A stretch of DNA of 64,000 nt from Chloroflexi bacterium TSY (GCA_019217005.1 JAHBNG010000014.1:62001-126000); one strand, 5' to 3'. Shown: positions 48,222-57,633, counted from the stretch's first letter. Numbers and translations are program-made. The notes: generated from the sequence alone by a model not told the origin.

Positions 48222-49286
48222 ATGACTTACGAATTTAACCCACATCCGCTGGCGCGGGCATCGATGATTCAAACATTACTAGCAAAATACAAGCCAAAAC
48301 GCTTAGAATGGCTATTGCATTTTGAACAACCACTTTTGTTGGATGGGGGCCGAGACGTGACTGGCTATTCGAATGATGAATCAGTGCGCTTGCTTGCCTA
48401 CTATTCACCTGCGAGGCCACATGTCAACATGGATGACCCAACCTGTGAAGTTTCTACCAACAACTCCCAGCGTCGCGGTTTAGTGATGACACTGCACGGT
48501 TGGGGTGGATGTAGTCATTCGACCTACAATATGCTCGTGACAGGCGTTCTTGTACGTGCAGGGTATGATGTTGTCCGTCTGAATATGCGTGATCATGGTC
48601 CGAATATTCATATGCAGAGTGAAAAATTGAATATTGGTTTTTTCCTCGGCACCTTAATTGAGGAGGCTGCCTGTGCAACACAACAAATTGCCCAGATGGC
48701 TGGAGAGCAACCATTTTATATTGTTGGTGCATCAATGGGCGGCAACTTCGCTCTGCGGCTCGCCCTTCGGCATAACTGTTCCCCCTTTCATAATCTACAT
48801 CAAATCATCACTATCGCCCCAGCGATCAATCCTGCTGGAGCTTGTGATGCGATTGACGCACACTATGCCTACCGCTACTTTTTCCGTTCATTGTGGCTTC
48901 GTTCGCTACAGACAAAACAGCAATTCTTCCCCGAACATTTTGACTTTGTTGCACTGGAAAAGCTCCCTGGCGTACGCGCCATGACCGAGTGGGTCGTTGA
49001 GCGATATGGTGACTATGCCAACGCGAATGAGTACTTCGCACAATATGCAGTCCCTGGCGACTCACTTACTACACTATCTGTGCCAACAACCATATTGACT
49101 GCACGCGATGATCCCGTGATACAAGTATCAGATTTTGCTTCGCTACCAGCCCATCCACTATTGGATCTGCGTATTTACAACTATGGTAGTCACGTTGGGT
49201 TTGCGGATCTTTTTCCGTATCGACATTGTTTGCCCCAGATGGTGCTGGATGCTCTCGCACAAGATTACAGTGAATTCCCTGTATAG
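48222..49286 (+). CDS. Alpha/beta-hydrolase, YheT-like
   Basis: 354 residues from ATG 48222 (MTYEFNPHPLARASM). HGWGGCSHS is the oxyanion region, GASMGGN the nucleophile elbow with Ser, TARDDPVI the acid and YGSHVGF the His. The arrangement fits YheT-type esterases/acyl hydrolases. It is transcribed divergently from the phosphatase gene with a 46-base gap. Confidence 0.8.
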   Translation: MTYEFNPHPLARASMIQTLLAKYKPKRLEWLLHFEQPLLLDGGRDVTGYSNDESVRLLAYYSPARPHVNMDDPTCEVSTNNSQRRGLVMTLHGWGGCSHSTYNMLVTGVLVRAGYDVVRLNMRDHGPNIHMQSEKLNIGFFLGTLIEEAACATQQIAQMAGEQPFYIVGASMGGNFALRLALRHNCSPFHNLHQIITIAPAINPAGACDAIDAHYAYRYFFRSLWLRSLQTKQQFFPEHFDFVALEKLPGVRAMTEWVVERYGDYANANEYFAQYAVPGDSLTTLSVPTTILTARDDPVIQVSDFASLPAHPLLDLRIYNYGSHVGFADLFPYRHCLPQMVLDALAQDYSEFPV

Positions 49287-49852
49287 TAAGATAACAAGGT
49301 ACGAAACTGGTGATATTTCCAAGGATTTTTTTCTTAAAGAAGATCAACAACTGCTTGTCCAGGCATTTACCAGAAGATTTGTGATCAATGGACCAAGGAG
49401 GGTGATTGTTCCTCCGCTTTGGCGCGTTCAGCGTCGAACTGCCATCACGCTTGGCCCAACAGAATACCTACTTATTCGGAATACGTTGTCTGGTGAACTG
49501 CGCAATGAGTATGGTCCATTGCTTTTCTTTTGCGAAGCCGAAGACGAGATTCTGGAAAAACGACAAGGTGTTACGTTGAGACAGAATGAATACGTTCGTC
49601 TACTCGACGAGAAGACAGGGAAAGAACGGATTGTGCGAGGTGAAAATAGAGCGTACCTGGAACCCACCGAGAAGGTTACCCAAGAGGTTCAACCTGGAAT
49701 TAACATTGACGAAGAAACAGCTGTACTCATTCGTGACATCAGCGCGGGGCAACTGTCGCTTGTGACAAAGAAACAAGTCTTTATTCCAGAGGCGCATGAA
49801 GAAATTGTTGATGTACAAAAAAGAATTCGACTAGAAGATAACCAAGCCGTTA
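49249..49852 (+). pseudogene. Major-vault-protein-like repeat protein, 5' part
   Basis: Repeats GPRRVIVPPLWRVQRRTA, LRQNEYVRLLDEKTGKERIV and KKQVFIPEAHEEIVDVQKRI match the antiparallel beta MVP repeat. The start is uncertain; ATG 49249 overlaps the hydrolase stop by 38 bases. The gene is cut by IS701 copy 3 after EDNQAV and resumes at 51397. MVP homologues build vault-like particles in eukaryotes; bacterial members are rare and their role is unknown. Confidence 0.65.
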
Positions 49853-51396
49853 CTCGATAGTTGTATTTTGAGCAGGTGCCAGATTTGACAAAGTCAAATT
49901 AAGCAGAGCAGACCTGCCGTTTGGCGAAAAGGGTAGCGAAGACCTCCGCAATCTCCTGTCCGTCATTCAAGGCATCATGAGCCGTCAAGATGAGATCTTG
50001 AATCAGTGACTGAGTTTGCTGCCGGGTAGCCTCACCAAGGGATTTGCTGGGCGAGAATTGAGTTTTAGCCAATGATGGTCCCAAACAATCAAGGTGCAAG
50101 AGAGAATAAGCCACGAAGACCAGAGACCAATGTTTTTGAAAGGCGTGGGCAGTTCGCATGCAATATTCATCAAGACCAAGCAGTTGTTTACCATCCTGAT
50201 AAACCGTCTCGATAGGCCAACGAAGCAGGTAAATCGAGAGAATGCGTTTGGCATTACAGTCGGTGCGATTGGTCACTAAAACGGCATAATTGTCTTGCAA
50301 TTCAGGATTATCAAAACTAATCACGATGCGTACCTTGCCGATAGAAGGGATACGCACAGTCATGGTAAAGGTGTAGTAAGTACGACCATCAATGGTGACA
50401 GGCTTGTAGGCATTCTGGGGGGATGTAGGGGACCAACTCTTTGACTTTAATATGTGGCCCCTCGAAAGTTATCGGCTGACCATCTTCATCCCGCAAACGA
50501 AAGCTATTTGTCTCCAGATTGCGATTGCACTTCAAGATGCTGATCCAATCTTTATTCAGACGATCGAGTACAGCTAGAAAATCTGGAGCGAGATACCAAC
50601 CATCGAAGAGAGCCCAACCAAAGATAAGGGTTCGTTCAACAGCTTTTTCAACCAGTTCACTGGCAATGGTTATCTTGGTCTTAAACGCTTCGTCTCGCTC
50701 TCGAAAGGCGGGGTCAGTTAATAGGTGGCTATCCACTCGTTTATGAAAAGCGGTTCGTTCTTTCTTTTTCTTGGGAATCTCGGTCACTGGGAAATGTTTT
50801 TTCCACAAATGCTTCCCAGTCGGTAAACTCTTCGTACCGTCGGTAGATACTTGCATCGACCGGAAAACGGATAGCGCCACTGACATAGTGACTTGTGACT
50901 AAGTTATGAGCCAGTGGATGCTGACCATTGCTATGATTGTAGTGGGTGTCGATATACTCGAACAGACTTCCCACATGTTCACATAGTGTATCGTCAATCG
51001 CTAATACCGATTCTGACTCTGAACGTTGGTATTGTGCTGTCTCTGACTATACGCTCATCATTGAGTTTTTTCGGCTCGCCAAGGAGCTTCACTCAGATAC
51101 CGTGATACATTCGTCTTATCTGCACTATCTAGAATGCAACGGGCAATATTTGCCATGCTTTTGTTGTCCAAGACCATCAGACCCGTCAGATAGTTTTCAA
51201 AGTGGCGAAACTGTTTACGATTGGCAAATACTGAACGAAAGGTTTCGCTATGCTCCTTGACCAGTGGCGCTACATTTACTATCGGCAATTGCATCTTGAT
51301 GGCTCCTTTTCTGCACTTTTTTCTTGATGCAATCTATTGAGATGACTTTTGTCTCTTTTGTCAAAATTGGAAAACCTTCATTTCACAACTATCGAG
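49853..51396 (-). mobile_element. IS701-type element, copy 3
   Basis: 1544 bp with the same 12-bp ends as the other copies. It is flanked by TTA on both sides; removal with one TTA rejoins the MVP-like frame as NQAVIKNEEGRYLFYRGD. Opposite orientation to copy 2. Confidence 0.88.
49899..51294 (-). pseudogene. IS701-family transposase, copy 3, frameshifted
   Basis: Same protein as copies 1 and 2, with MQLPIVNVAPLVKEH at 51294. It shares with copy 2 the 11-base deletion near 51046 and breaks near 50740-50880 and 50380. The C-terminal 154 codons (50363-49899) are open and include YLLRWPIETVYQDGK. Confidence 0.85.
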
Positions 51397-51566
51397 TTAT
51401 TAAGAATGAAGAAGGTCGTTATCTTTTCTATCGAGGTGACAGTGATGAACCGGCGTTCTTTTTTGCAGCCCCACCACGAATTGGTGCAAGTCTGGTGGTC
51501 TAGCGGTATCCATAAAGAACAGCGCAGTTTGTGTCTAACTCATTTACGCCTTCAGATGTTGATTTA
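51397..51566 (+). pseudogene. Major-vault-protein-like repeat protein, 3' part
   Basis: Continues the MVP frame (IKNEEGRYLFYRGDSDEPAF), then after a one-base slip near 51480 reads VWWSSGIHKEQRSLCLTHLR and stops at 51564-51566. The WSSGIHKE segment corresponds to the region leading into the MVP shoulder domain. That domain is absent, so the protein would be short. Confidence 0.55.
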
Positions 51567-51601
51567 ACAATTCGTTCCGGATAAGGATAAAATTATTTTC
51601 T

Positions 51602-52459
51602 ATGCATGTATTAATTATTGGTGGACGTGGTCAATTAGGAATGGCTATTCAGAAACTGTTGAGCCAGCGCGCGAATAGCACAAATAGTGGGGACAAACCG
51701 GAATTAACGGTCTGGAGTCGACCTGACTATGATATAATAAACCCGGCGATTGTAAAACAGCTTGTCTCGCTTCAAGCAAACGTCGTGATCAATGCCGCCG
51801 CTTGGACCGATGTTGATGGCGCCGAGTCTTCCCCAGATGCTGCCTATGCCACAAATGCTCTCGGACCTCTCCATTTGGCCCAAGGATGCGCTCAATGCAG
51901 TGCCTGTCTCGTCCACGTTAGCACCAACGAGGTTTTTGCTGGCGACCCAGGCCGCTTCTACTATGAGTACGATCTACCTGCTCCAACAAGTGTTTATGCT
52001 CGAAGCAAACTAGCTGGCGAACGTGCCGCTCGTCAGTTGTTAGACAAGCTATATATTGTGCGCGTCGCTTGGTTCTTTGGACCTGGCGGCAATAATTTCC
52101 CCTCTAAAATCATGGCCGCAGCGGACAAACATGGTGCGCTTCGCGTCGTAGACGATGAGATTGGCAACCCAACTTATGCGCCAGACGCGGCTGCCGCGAT
52201 TGCTCAACTTATTCAAACAGAGCGGTACGGGATCTACCACATTGTCAATGATGGGTACGCAAGCCGTTTCTCTTTTGCCAAAGAAATTCTCCAACAGAGT
52301 GGACGAGGACACATTCCATTGACGCCAATTCCATCCAGCGAATGGCCTCGCCCTGCACCTCCTCCACTCCACGCTCTGCTTGTAAACTCGGCAGCAGCCT
52401 CACTCGGGATTAAGCTGCGCCCTTGGCAGGAAGCATTGTCAGACTATCTATCATCATAA
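51602..52459 (+). CDS. rfbD: dTDP-4-dehydrorhamnose reductase
   Basis: 285 residues; final step of dTDP-L-rhamnose synthesis (NADPH-dependent reduction of the 4-keto sugar). Rossmann motif GGRGQLG, VINAAAWTDVDGAE, STNEVFAGDPG and the catalytic YARSKLAGE are all present. rfbA, rfbB and rfbC are not in the window. Rhamnose would feed the glycosyltransferases of this locus. Confidence 0.93.
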   Translation: MHVLIIGGRGQLGMAIQKLLSQRANSTNSGDKPELTVWSRPDYDIINPAIVKQLVSLQANVVINAAAWTDVDGAESSPDAAYATNALGPLHLAQGCAQCSACLVHVSTNEVFAGDPGRFYYEYDLPAPTSVYARSKLAGERAARQLLDKLYIVRVAWFFGPGGNNFPSKIMAAADKHGALRVVDDEIGNPTYAPDAAAAIAQLIQTERYGIYHIVNDGYASRFSFAKEILQQSGRGHIPLTPIPSSEWPRPAPPPLHALLVNSAAASLGIKLRPWQEALSDYLSS

Positions 52460-52510
52460 ATCATACAATTATCCAAATTCCCATAATGGCTGTCCGGTAA
52501 GGGATGCGTC

Positions 52511-53728
52511 ATGAGCGAACGCTCGCTACTCAGGCTACAATCGGATAGTCAACGAAGCACGTCACTTAACCCACAGCAACGACCAATACTTATGAACAGA
52601 GAGCAATCCAAACTCAATCCGGTTGTGCAGGACGAAATGTATGGACGTTTAAACGACGATAATCGAGTGGTCATGCGCCACCAGATCACACTGAACCTTG
52701 ACCAGTTTCGTGCATCGACTGACGATTTTGAACACCGTCCTGATCGAAGTTATGCTGATTTGCAACCAACAACCACGCCATTCATGTCCGTTATTATCCC
52801 AAACCATAATGGTCAGAGGTTTTTGCCACCACTCTTTGATGCCCTTGCTCAACAGACCTTTTGTGATTTTGAGATCATTCTGGTCGATGATGCCAGTACA
52901 GACCAATCTGTAGCTTGGTTGGAAGAAAACTGGCAGAAAGAAAACCATCCTGATCTGCGGATCATTGTCAATCGCCGTAACCTAGGCTTTGTGACTTCTG
53001 TCAATACAGGGGCTGATACTGCACGCGGGCGCATAATTGTTCTGCTCAACTCCGACACAGAGCCTGAACCAAATTGGCTCGCTGAGCTTGCCAAGACCAT
53101 TTGTGAGCAACCGCAGGCAGCCATTGTGGCAAGCAAAATTCTGCTTCATACTGAACGTGATACTCTCCACACGGCTGGCGATTTGATGGGCTCGGATGGG
53201 ATTCCCCGTAACCGCGGCGTCTGGGAAAAAGACAATGGGCAATACGATGCTGAGACGTCAATCTTTAGCGGTAGCGGTTGTGGTATGGCGGTTCACAAAG
53301 CTGTATGGCACTCGTTGGGAGGCTTTGACGAAGATTTCTGGATGTATTTAGAAGATGTTGATCTTGCATTCCGTGCCCAATTGAGCGGCTGGCAAGCAGT
53401 CTTTGCCCCACGAGCGCGCATCTATCATCGACTCAGCGCAACCAGTGGCGATACCCTGGCAAGCTACTATGTGGGACGCAACACCATTTGGACGATTGCC
53501 AAGAATATGCCGACCTCTTTGCTGATGCGCAATTTCTTCAAGATTCTCATGGGCCAACTTGCGATCATGTTGGACGCTGTACGAAATATTCAAGGCGAAG
53601 CAGCACGTGCCCGCCTACGGGGGCAACTAGATGGTCTCTTGGGCTTGCCGCGTCAGATAGCTAAACGACAGACGATTCAAGTACGCCGCCGCGTGGCTGA
53701 TCCCGAATTCGAAAAACGACTCACCTAG
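52511..53728 (+). CDS. GT2-family glycosyltransferase, rhamnosyltransferase-like
   Basis: 405 residues. After a ~90-residue N-terminal extension the GT-A domain reads MSVIIPNHNG, VDDASTDQSV, LLNSDTEPEPNWLAEL (the DxD-type motif), GSGCGMAVHKAVW and GGFDEDFWMYLEDVDLAFR. The C-terminal GRNTIWTIAKNMP is typical of rhamnan/O-antigen GT2 enzymes, and adjacency to rfbD suggests a dTDP-rhamnose donor. ATG 52511 gives the long form; ATG 52592 is an alternative. Confidence 0.88.
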   Translation: MSERSLLRLQSDSQRSTSLNPQQRPILMNREQSKLNPVVQDEMYGRLNDDNRVVMRHQITLNLDQFRASTDDFEHRPDRSYADLQPTTTPFMSVIIPNHNGQRFLPPLFDALAQQTFCDFEIILVDDASTDQSVAWLEENWQKENHPDLRIIVNRRNLGFVTSVNTGADTARGRIIVLLNSDTEPEPNWLAELAKTICEQPQAAIVASKILLHTERDTLHTAGDLMGSDGIPRNRGVWEKDNGQYDAETSIFSGSGCGMAVHKAVWHSLGGFDEDFWMYLEDVDLAFRAQLSGWQAVFAPRARIYHRLSATSGDTLASYYVGRNTIWTIAKNMPTSLLMRNFFKILMGQLAIMLDAVRNIQGEAARARLRGQLDGLLGLPRQIAKRQTIQVRRRVADPEFEKRLT

Positions 53729-53740
53729 GTATTCCGGGAA

Positions 53741-53813
53741 TGTGTTCCAAAGTGTGTAAATGCAGCGGTTCCCTGACTGAGCAGAGATCATCTACACACT
53801 TTATGTTACCCAC
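53741..53813. repeat. Family E palindromic repeat, copy 5
   Basis: Arms TGTGTTCCAAAGTGTGTAAA and TCTACACACTTTATGTTACC, loop CTGACTGAGCAGAG, 12 bases after the GT2 stop; possible terminator. Confidence 0.65.
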
Positions 53814-53897
53814 TCGATATTCCAGAGTGTTGCCGATATTGCTTACTCAATAGACCGTAATCGTTAGATTCTTCACATCGTTGGTGCGATGCACCCA

Positions 53898-53994
53898 CTA
53901 GGAGCTGTTGACATTTGCTCACGTAGTGGGTGCGTAGCACCACAATCTCCTCAGAGAAATCATCTTGCAGAACGACCAACGCTCTGGGAGCGCA
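53898..53994. repeat. Family C repeat, copy 3, truncated at IS Y
   Basis: Starts CTAGGAGCTGTTGACATTTG and runs through GTAGTGGGTGCGTAGCACC and AACGCTCTGGGAGCG. It then joins IS Y sequence at TTTACAATTG, lacking its own usual end. Confidence 0.6.
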
Positions 53995-55832
53995 TTTACA
54001 ATTGACATCGTAAGTAAGAAAATGGACTGAATGGTAAGCATGTCAAAGCCCGAACTATGTAAGCAGCGCCGTCATGCAGGGGATGAGTTGTATAAACTAA
54101 ACGTCAGGGTAGCCGAGTAGGGTAAGCCAGTCTGTGTCGTCGGTATCAATGCTGGCGATTTGGTAAGGGCTGAGCCCCTGTCGCTTGCCCCGTTGATAAA
54201 CGCGCATGTTGTGCCAGAGAGTAAAGAGATTGAGATAGCGTTGCAATGAGGGCAGGTCAGGCAAGGTACGACGATTGTGTAAGAACTGCTTAAGCAAGCC
54301 GTTGAGACACTCGATGAGGCTGGAGGTGCGACAAGCGGCATCCAAGCAGCGGGTGATCTGCTGCGCTAGTTGTTCGCGGACCGGCATTTGATAAATCAAG
54401 GTGTCCAGTGCATCTTGAGCCTGTTGTGCCAGGGATTGGAACCGTTGATGGCCGTTGATGAGTGCTTGTTGTAGGCGCCAAGTGCGTGCCACGGTGCGTT
54501 CAAAATGCAGTGTCAGTTCGGCGGTCGGGCAGTGTTGGCGGAGGTCAGTGCGCAGTGGTTCGAGAGCGCTGTTCAACCAGTCGAGAGCGGTAAGCAGTTG
54601 GTGTTGATGGTTGCGCAGGGTCTTGGACCATTTCTGGACCCGATAGTGGTCAATGGTTGCCATGCGCGTCAAGGTCTCCTCAAGATACCACTGAGCCGTC
54701 GCCGGGTTGCGGATTTCGCCGCTGCGCCAGTCGACGATTTCCAGCGCATCACAGAGATGGTCAAGGGCTTGGGCAAAGGCGGCGTGTTGGTCGTAGCGAC
54801 GTTCTTCGGTGGCCACGGCCGGGATATACTTTTCCAGAAAGAGGGTCTCATCCCACGCCTTACGCAGCTTTTTCTCCAGGGCCAGGACTTGCTTGGTGGC
54901 ACGAAAAGCACTGCGTTCCAAGTTGCGCAAGACTTGTGCGCCATCCCGTTCGATGTGCCAGGTGTCTTTCTGGACATTGACGTCGAGTCCGATTTCGTCT
55001 TGGGATTTGGGATACATGCGGGCCATGTCCTCGACCAAGCCCGCGATCTTGGCTCCTTGTTCCTGTGCACTGAGTAGAGCCAGCCCCCATGTGTCGGCTT
55101 GACGATCTTCGCTCGCCTGCGTCAGCAGGATGGTCGTACTCACGGGGTCAATGACCAGCAAGATGGGGATTCCTTGAAAAAAGGTCTCATCACGCGCCAC
55201 GATTACCGCTCCCAAGGGACTGGTATCGATGCCGGCTAGCACTTCACCCGCTTGGCGTCCTGCATCATTCAGCAACCCACTTAGCCACCCAACGCTCCGG
55301 CTCTCATCGATGGCTTCAGACAGGACTGCTTGCATCGGGCGTAGCGACATCTTGCCTGGAAACGCCCCCGTCAGCACCGTCCGCTCCAAACGATAGGACG
55401 CCTCTGGCTGGGACTCAACTTCCTCGACAGCTCCCTTATCTCCGACCGTCAGCTGCTCTTGGATGCGGCTTGTCACGTTGTAGACGCTCGGGCGCGACAG
55501 TCCGAAGGTGTCCGACATCCATGTCACGATCCCCCACGGTCGCTCGCTGCGCGGGATTGACATCACCGTACTCATGAAGAGGATGTCTGACAGCCCCAAA
55601 TGGGGCAACTTGGGCGCTAACTCCGTGACCTTCGCACCACCCAGCGCTTGATAGACGCTTTCCAGCGGCTCCGGCTATCATACCTCATTTTGACTCACTT
55701 CAGTGTACAATCTCATCGGAAGGTTTTCTCCTGTTTCTTTGGTTGATTTCACACTCTCCAATTCTACAGGATCACCCCTTCCTTTTATTCATTCAATTGT
55801 TAACGTGCTCGCTATCACTATTGAACCATGCC
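53995..55832 (-). mobile_element. Insertion sequence Y, right arm of the composite element
   Basis: Same transposase family and orientation as X. The outer (right) end has TTGAACCATGCC. The inner end begins at TTTACAATTGA, about 32 bases short of the terminal repeat seen in X, so Y alone cannot be a complete IS. Confidence 0.75.
54097..55716 (-). pseudogene. Unclassified DDE transposase Y, two early stop codons
   Basis: Coding is continuous from PEPLESVYQALGG to the end LLGYPDV at 54097, with VARDETFFQG, GLVEDMARMYPKS and SSLIECLNGLLK. At the N-terminus the native ATG (55716, MRLYTEVSQNEV) is followed by TGA and TAG at 55680-55675, so translation from it would stop after 12 residues. An internal start at 55608 (MPHLGLSDIL) would give 503 residues. 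X and Y proteins look about 80-85% identical by eye. Confidence 0.75.
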
Positions 55833-55840
55833 GGATATGG

Positions 55841-56048
55841 CTATTTTGTGATCATCGACCACAACATTGACTACATTACGCTTTATGGACATTTGAGCGA
55901 AGTTTTTGTGGCCGAGGGGCAGGTCGTCGGAGCGGGCGATGTTATTGGGAAGGTTGGTTCTACTGGCAACAGCACGGGCCCTCACCTACATTTTGAGATT
56001 CGAGATTTTGGCCGATTAATCGATCCGTTGATTCTATTGATGCGTTAA
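55841..56048 (+). pseudogene. LysM/M23 metalloendopeptidase, 3' half
   Basis: Reads YFVIIDHNIDYITLYGHLSE (in part), VGAGDVIGKVGSTGNSTGPHLHFEI and ends LILLMR. GPHLHFEI is the second M23 zinc/catalytic motif. It is separated from its 5' half (24132-25062) by the 30.77-kb element, and the GGATATGG duplication abuts it. Confidence 0.88.
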
Positions 56049-56064
56049 CCCATCTCTGATAGAG

Positions 56065-56139
56065 ACGCCACCTACACTTCGGACGATAGAACCGTTTTAT
56101 CCCGAGAGACAATTGTTCGAAGTTTAAATGATGTGGCTA
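56065..56139. repeat. Family F palindromic repeat, copy 2
   Basis: CGCCACCTACACTTCGGAC and AATTGTTCGAAGTTTAAATG-ATGTGGC arms. It ends at the methyltransferase start region and so could influence its translation. Confidence 0.6.
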
Positions 56140-56666
56140 TGAGGAATAGTAAAATGAAGCAACTCCGCGGCAAAGCACTCAAGGATTTTTGGCGTCAGAT
56201 GCTGCAACCAGAACACGAGCTTATCTTTATCCTTCAAGACGTTGAAGATCCAGCTAACGTTGGCGCTGCCTTTCGCATTGGAGATGCCTGTAGAGTGCAA
56301 GAGATTATCTTGACCGGTCAAAGCCCAGAGCCAACAGATGAACGATTGGGCGCCTTTAGCCGCGGTATGCATCGACGTATCCCCTGGCGCTACGAGAAAT
56401 ACGCCAGCGACGCCATCGAGCAGCTCAAGTCGCAACACTATGTGAGCTATGCTCTGGAAGTGACATCCCAAACAGAGCCTTATCACGAGGTCAATTATAC
56501 CCACAAATCCTGTCTGGTCGTAGGCAATGAATATCATGGCGTCACGCGACGAACGCTGGCCATGTGCGATATGGCTGTCTACATCCCAATGTACGGTAAA
56601 ATCCCATCACTCAATGTCCATGTTGCTCTAGGGGTCGTAGCGTTTCACATACTGCATGGAACATGA
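56139..56666 (+). CDS. SpoU/TrmH-type RNA 2'-O-methyltransferase
   Basis: 175 residues from ATG 56139. SPOUT-fold motifs: ILQDVEDPANVGAAFRIGDA (motif 1, Asn-Val-Gly and Arg), LVVGNEYHGV (motif 2) and IPMYGKIPSLNVHVALGVVA (motif 3). It should methylate ribose in a tRNA or rRNA using a knotted AdoMet site. It lacks the N-terminal RNA-binding extension of RlmB, as TrmL/TrmH-like enzymes do. The target is not determinable. Confidence 0.88.
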   Translation: MRNSKMKQLRGKALKDFWRQMLQPEHELIFILQDVEDPANVGAAFRIGDACRVQEIILTGQSPEPTDERLGAFSRGMHRRIPWRYEKYASDAIEQLKSQHYVSYALEVTSQTEPYHEVNYTHKSCLVVGNEYHGVTRRTLAMCDMAVYIPMYGKIPSLNVHVALGVVAFHILHGT

Positions 56667-56857
56667 GCTTCGTTCCGAAAACAAGAACAAGGATTGGGGC
56701 AGCTTTTCTTCAGATCATCTGCTCACACAAAATGAGGAGTCAAAGTCTTCCCTCCAACTGCTGAAGGGAGGATTTAGGAGCGAGGCAGATTGAACCCAAA
56801 GTGAATTGCCCCCAAACTGTGTCGGAACTTGACGGCAGTTTGCGGATCTGTTAGTCT

Positions 56858-57072
56858 CAGTAGATCCAAATTTCAGGTTTTGAGAGAGAATTCTGGCTAA
56901 ACAGTTGACATAAATACAAATTTGCCGGTCGATATCTAGTTTTTGCGTTAGATTTGGGCGATTTTCAGATATGAAATAGGTTGTTTTCTGTAACCGAAAT
57001 CTGAATAAATGACTCCAAAATCCCTGCAATCTCGACTGAAAATCGCCAAAAACGCCAAATTTGGATCTACTG
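56858..57072. mobile_element. Family B MITE, copy 3, 215 bp, intact
   Basis: Ends CAGTAGATCCAAATTT / AAATTTGGATCTACTG with AGTCT duplicated at 56853-56857 and 57073-57077. It provides the uninterrupted reference for copy 2. Rejoining the flanks gives TTGACG, 17 bases, TAGTCT, a possible promoter that the element would have broken (inference). 56667-56852 holds no gene. Confidence 0.88.
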
Positions 57073-57127
57073 AGTCTATTCCCAATATTAACCAAACTCT
57101 ATACATTTACAGAAAGGAGGTGCCCAA

Positions 57128-57190
57128 ATGACGACATGGATCAATCTATCCCTCAACATGAGCACCGCTTCTGTGAATCAGCGACTCTAG
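57128..57190 (+). CDS. 20-codon reading frame with a very strong RBS
   Basis: AAAGGAGGTG lies six bases before ATG; the peptide is MTTWINLSLNMSTASVNQRL. No family is recognised. It is followed by three terminator-like hairpins and no other gene, so it may be a leader peptide, a small secreted peptide or the remnant of a larger gene. 57191-57235 shows nothing. Confidence 0.35.
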   Translation: MTTWINLSLNMSTASVNQRL

Positions 57191-57235
57191 GCCAATTAGA
57201 AATATTTGGTTTCGAGTAAATTCATTGCAATTCCT

Positions 57236-57266
57236 AGTCACAGATGCGTTTGGCTCTGTGACTTTA
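57236..57266 (+). terminator. Terminator-like hairpin 1 of 3
   Basis: AGTCACAGA / TCTGTGACT stem, followed by TTATTATTT. Confidence 0.6.
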
Positions 57267-57298
57267 TTATTTGGTCTGCTCATGTAGCAGATGATCGA

Positions 57299-57335
57299 GT
57301 CACGGGATAGTTCTATTGCCCCGTGACCTTTTTAT
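57299..57335 (+). terminator. Terminator-like hairpin 2 of 3
   Basis: GTCACGGG / CCCGTGAC stem followed by CTTTTTATT. Confidence 0.65.
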
Positions 57336-57346
57336 TGAAACCAACG

Positions 57347-57374
57347 GCCGCGGGCAAATGCCCGTGGCTTTTTT
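57347..57374 (+). terminator. Terminator-like hairpin 3 of 3
   Basis: GCCGCGGGC, AAAT, GCCCGTGGC, then six T residues; a G-T/C-pair-tolerant stem with classic rho-independent form. Confidence 0.75.
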
Positions 57375-57388
57375 GTTGCCAAGTTTTT

Positions 57389-57633
57389 GGGATGGTTTAC
57401 ATCGGCTATGGGAACAGGTTGACATATTGCACTGGGAGGAGGCGTTCTCTATTACACGCAGTAGACATAATCCTGCATTTCTCAGTCAAAACAGACTCGA
57501 GCGGGCCAAATGGTCCGAGATTCTCTACTGCGTCTTTTTTCGCCATTTGAACGCTCTACCTCTAAGAAATCCTACTGCGTGTAATAGAGAATGCTCACGC
57601 CGCAAATTTGTCAACCTGTATTTGAACCATCCC
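57389..57633. mobile_element. Palindromic element containing paired recombinase-element sites
   Basis: The outer arms GGGATGGTTTACAT and, inverted, GGGATGGTTCAAAT are followed on both sides by ACAGGTTGACA. Inside, TTCTCTATTACACGCAGTAG (57445-57464) faces its reverse complement at 57572-57591; the same site flanks the tyrosine recombinase gene at 16.6-18.7 kb. No coding capacity. The outer ends resemble those of family A and IS X/Y. Confidence 0.6.

Larger units (their letters stand above)
25063..55832. mobile_element. 30.77-kb composite transposon-like insertion carrying a polysaccharide locus
   Basis: The outer ends are inverted repeats GGCATGGTTCAA (25063-25074) and TTGAACCATGCC (55821-55832), extending imperfectly to ~48 bp. 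They are flanked by direct repeats GGATATGG at 25055-25062 and 55833-55840. Removing the segment with one GGATATGG gives an M23 gene reading NAQGYGYFVIIDHN without a break. Directly oriented copies of one DDE transposase gene lie at each end (X at 25184, Y at 54097). The inner end of X is intact; the inner end of Y is truncated, which would favour movement of the whole unit. The alternative is integration of a circular IS-plus-cargo molecule by recombination with a resident IS. Confidence 0.85.

Noticed and set aside
57236..57374. Possible CRISPR-like or tandem-repeat array
   Set aside because: The stem-loops are different in sequence and not evenly spaced; they are hairpins, not direct repeats.
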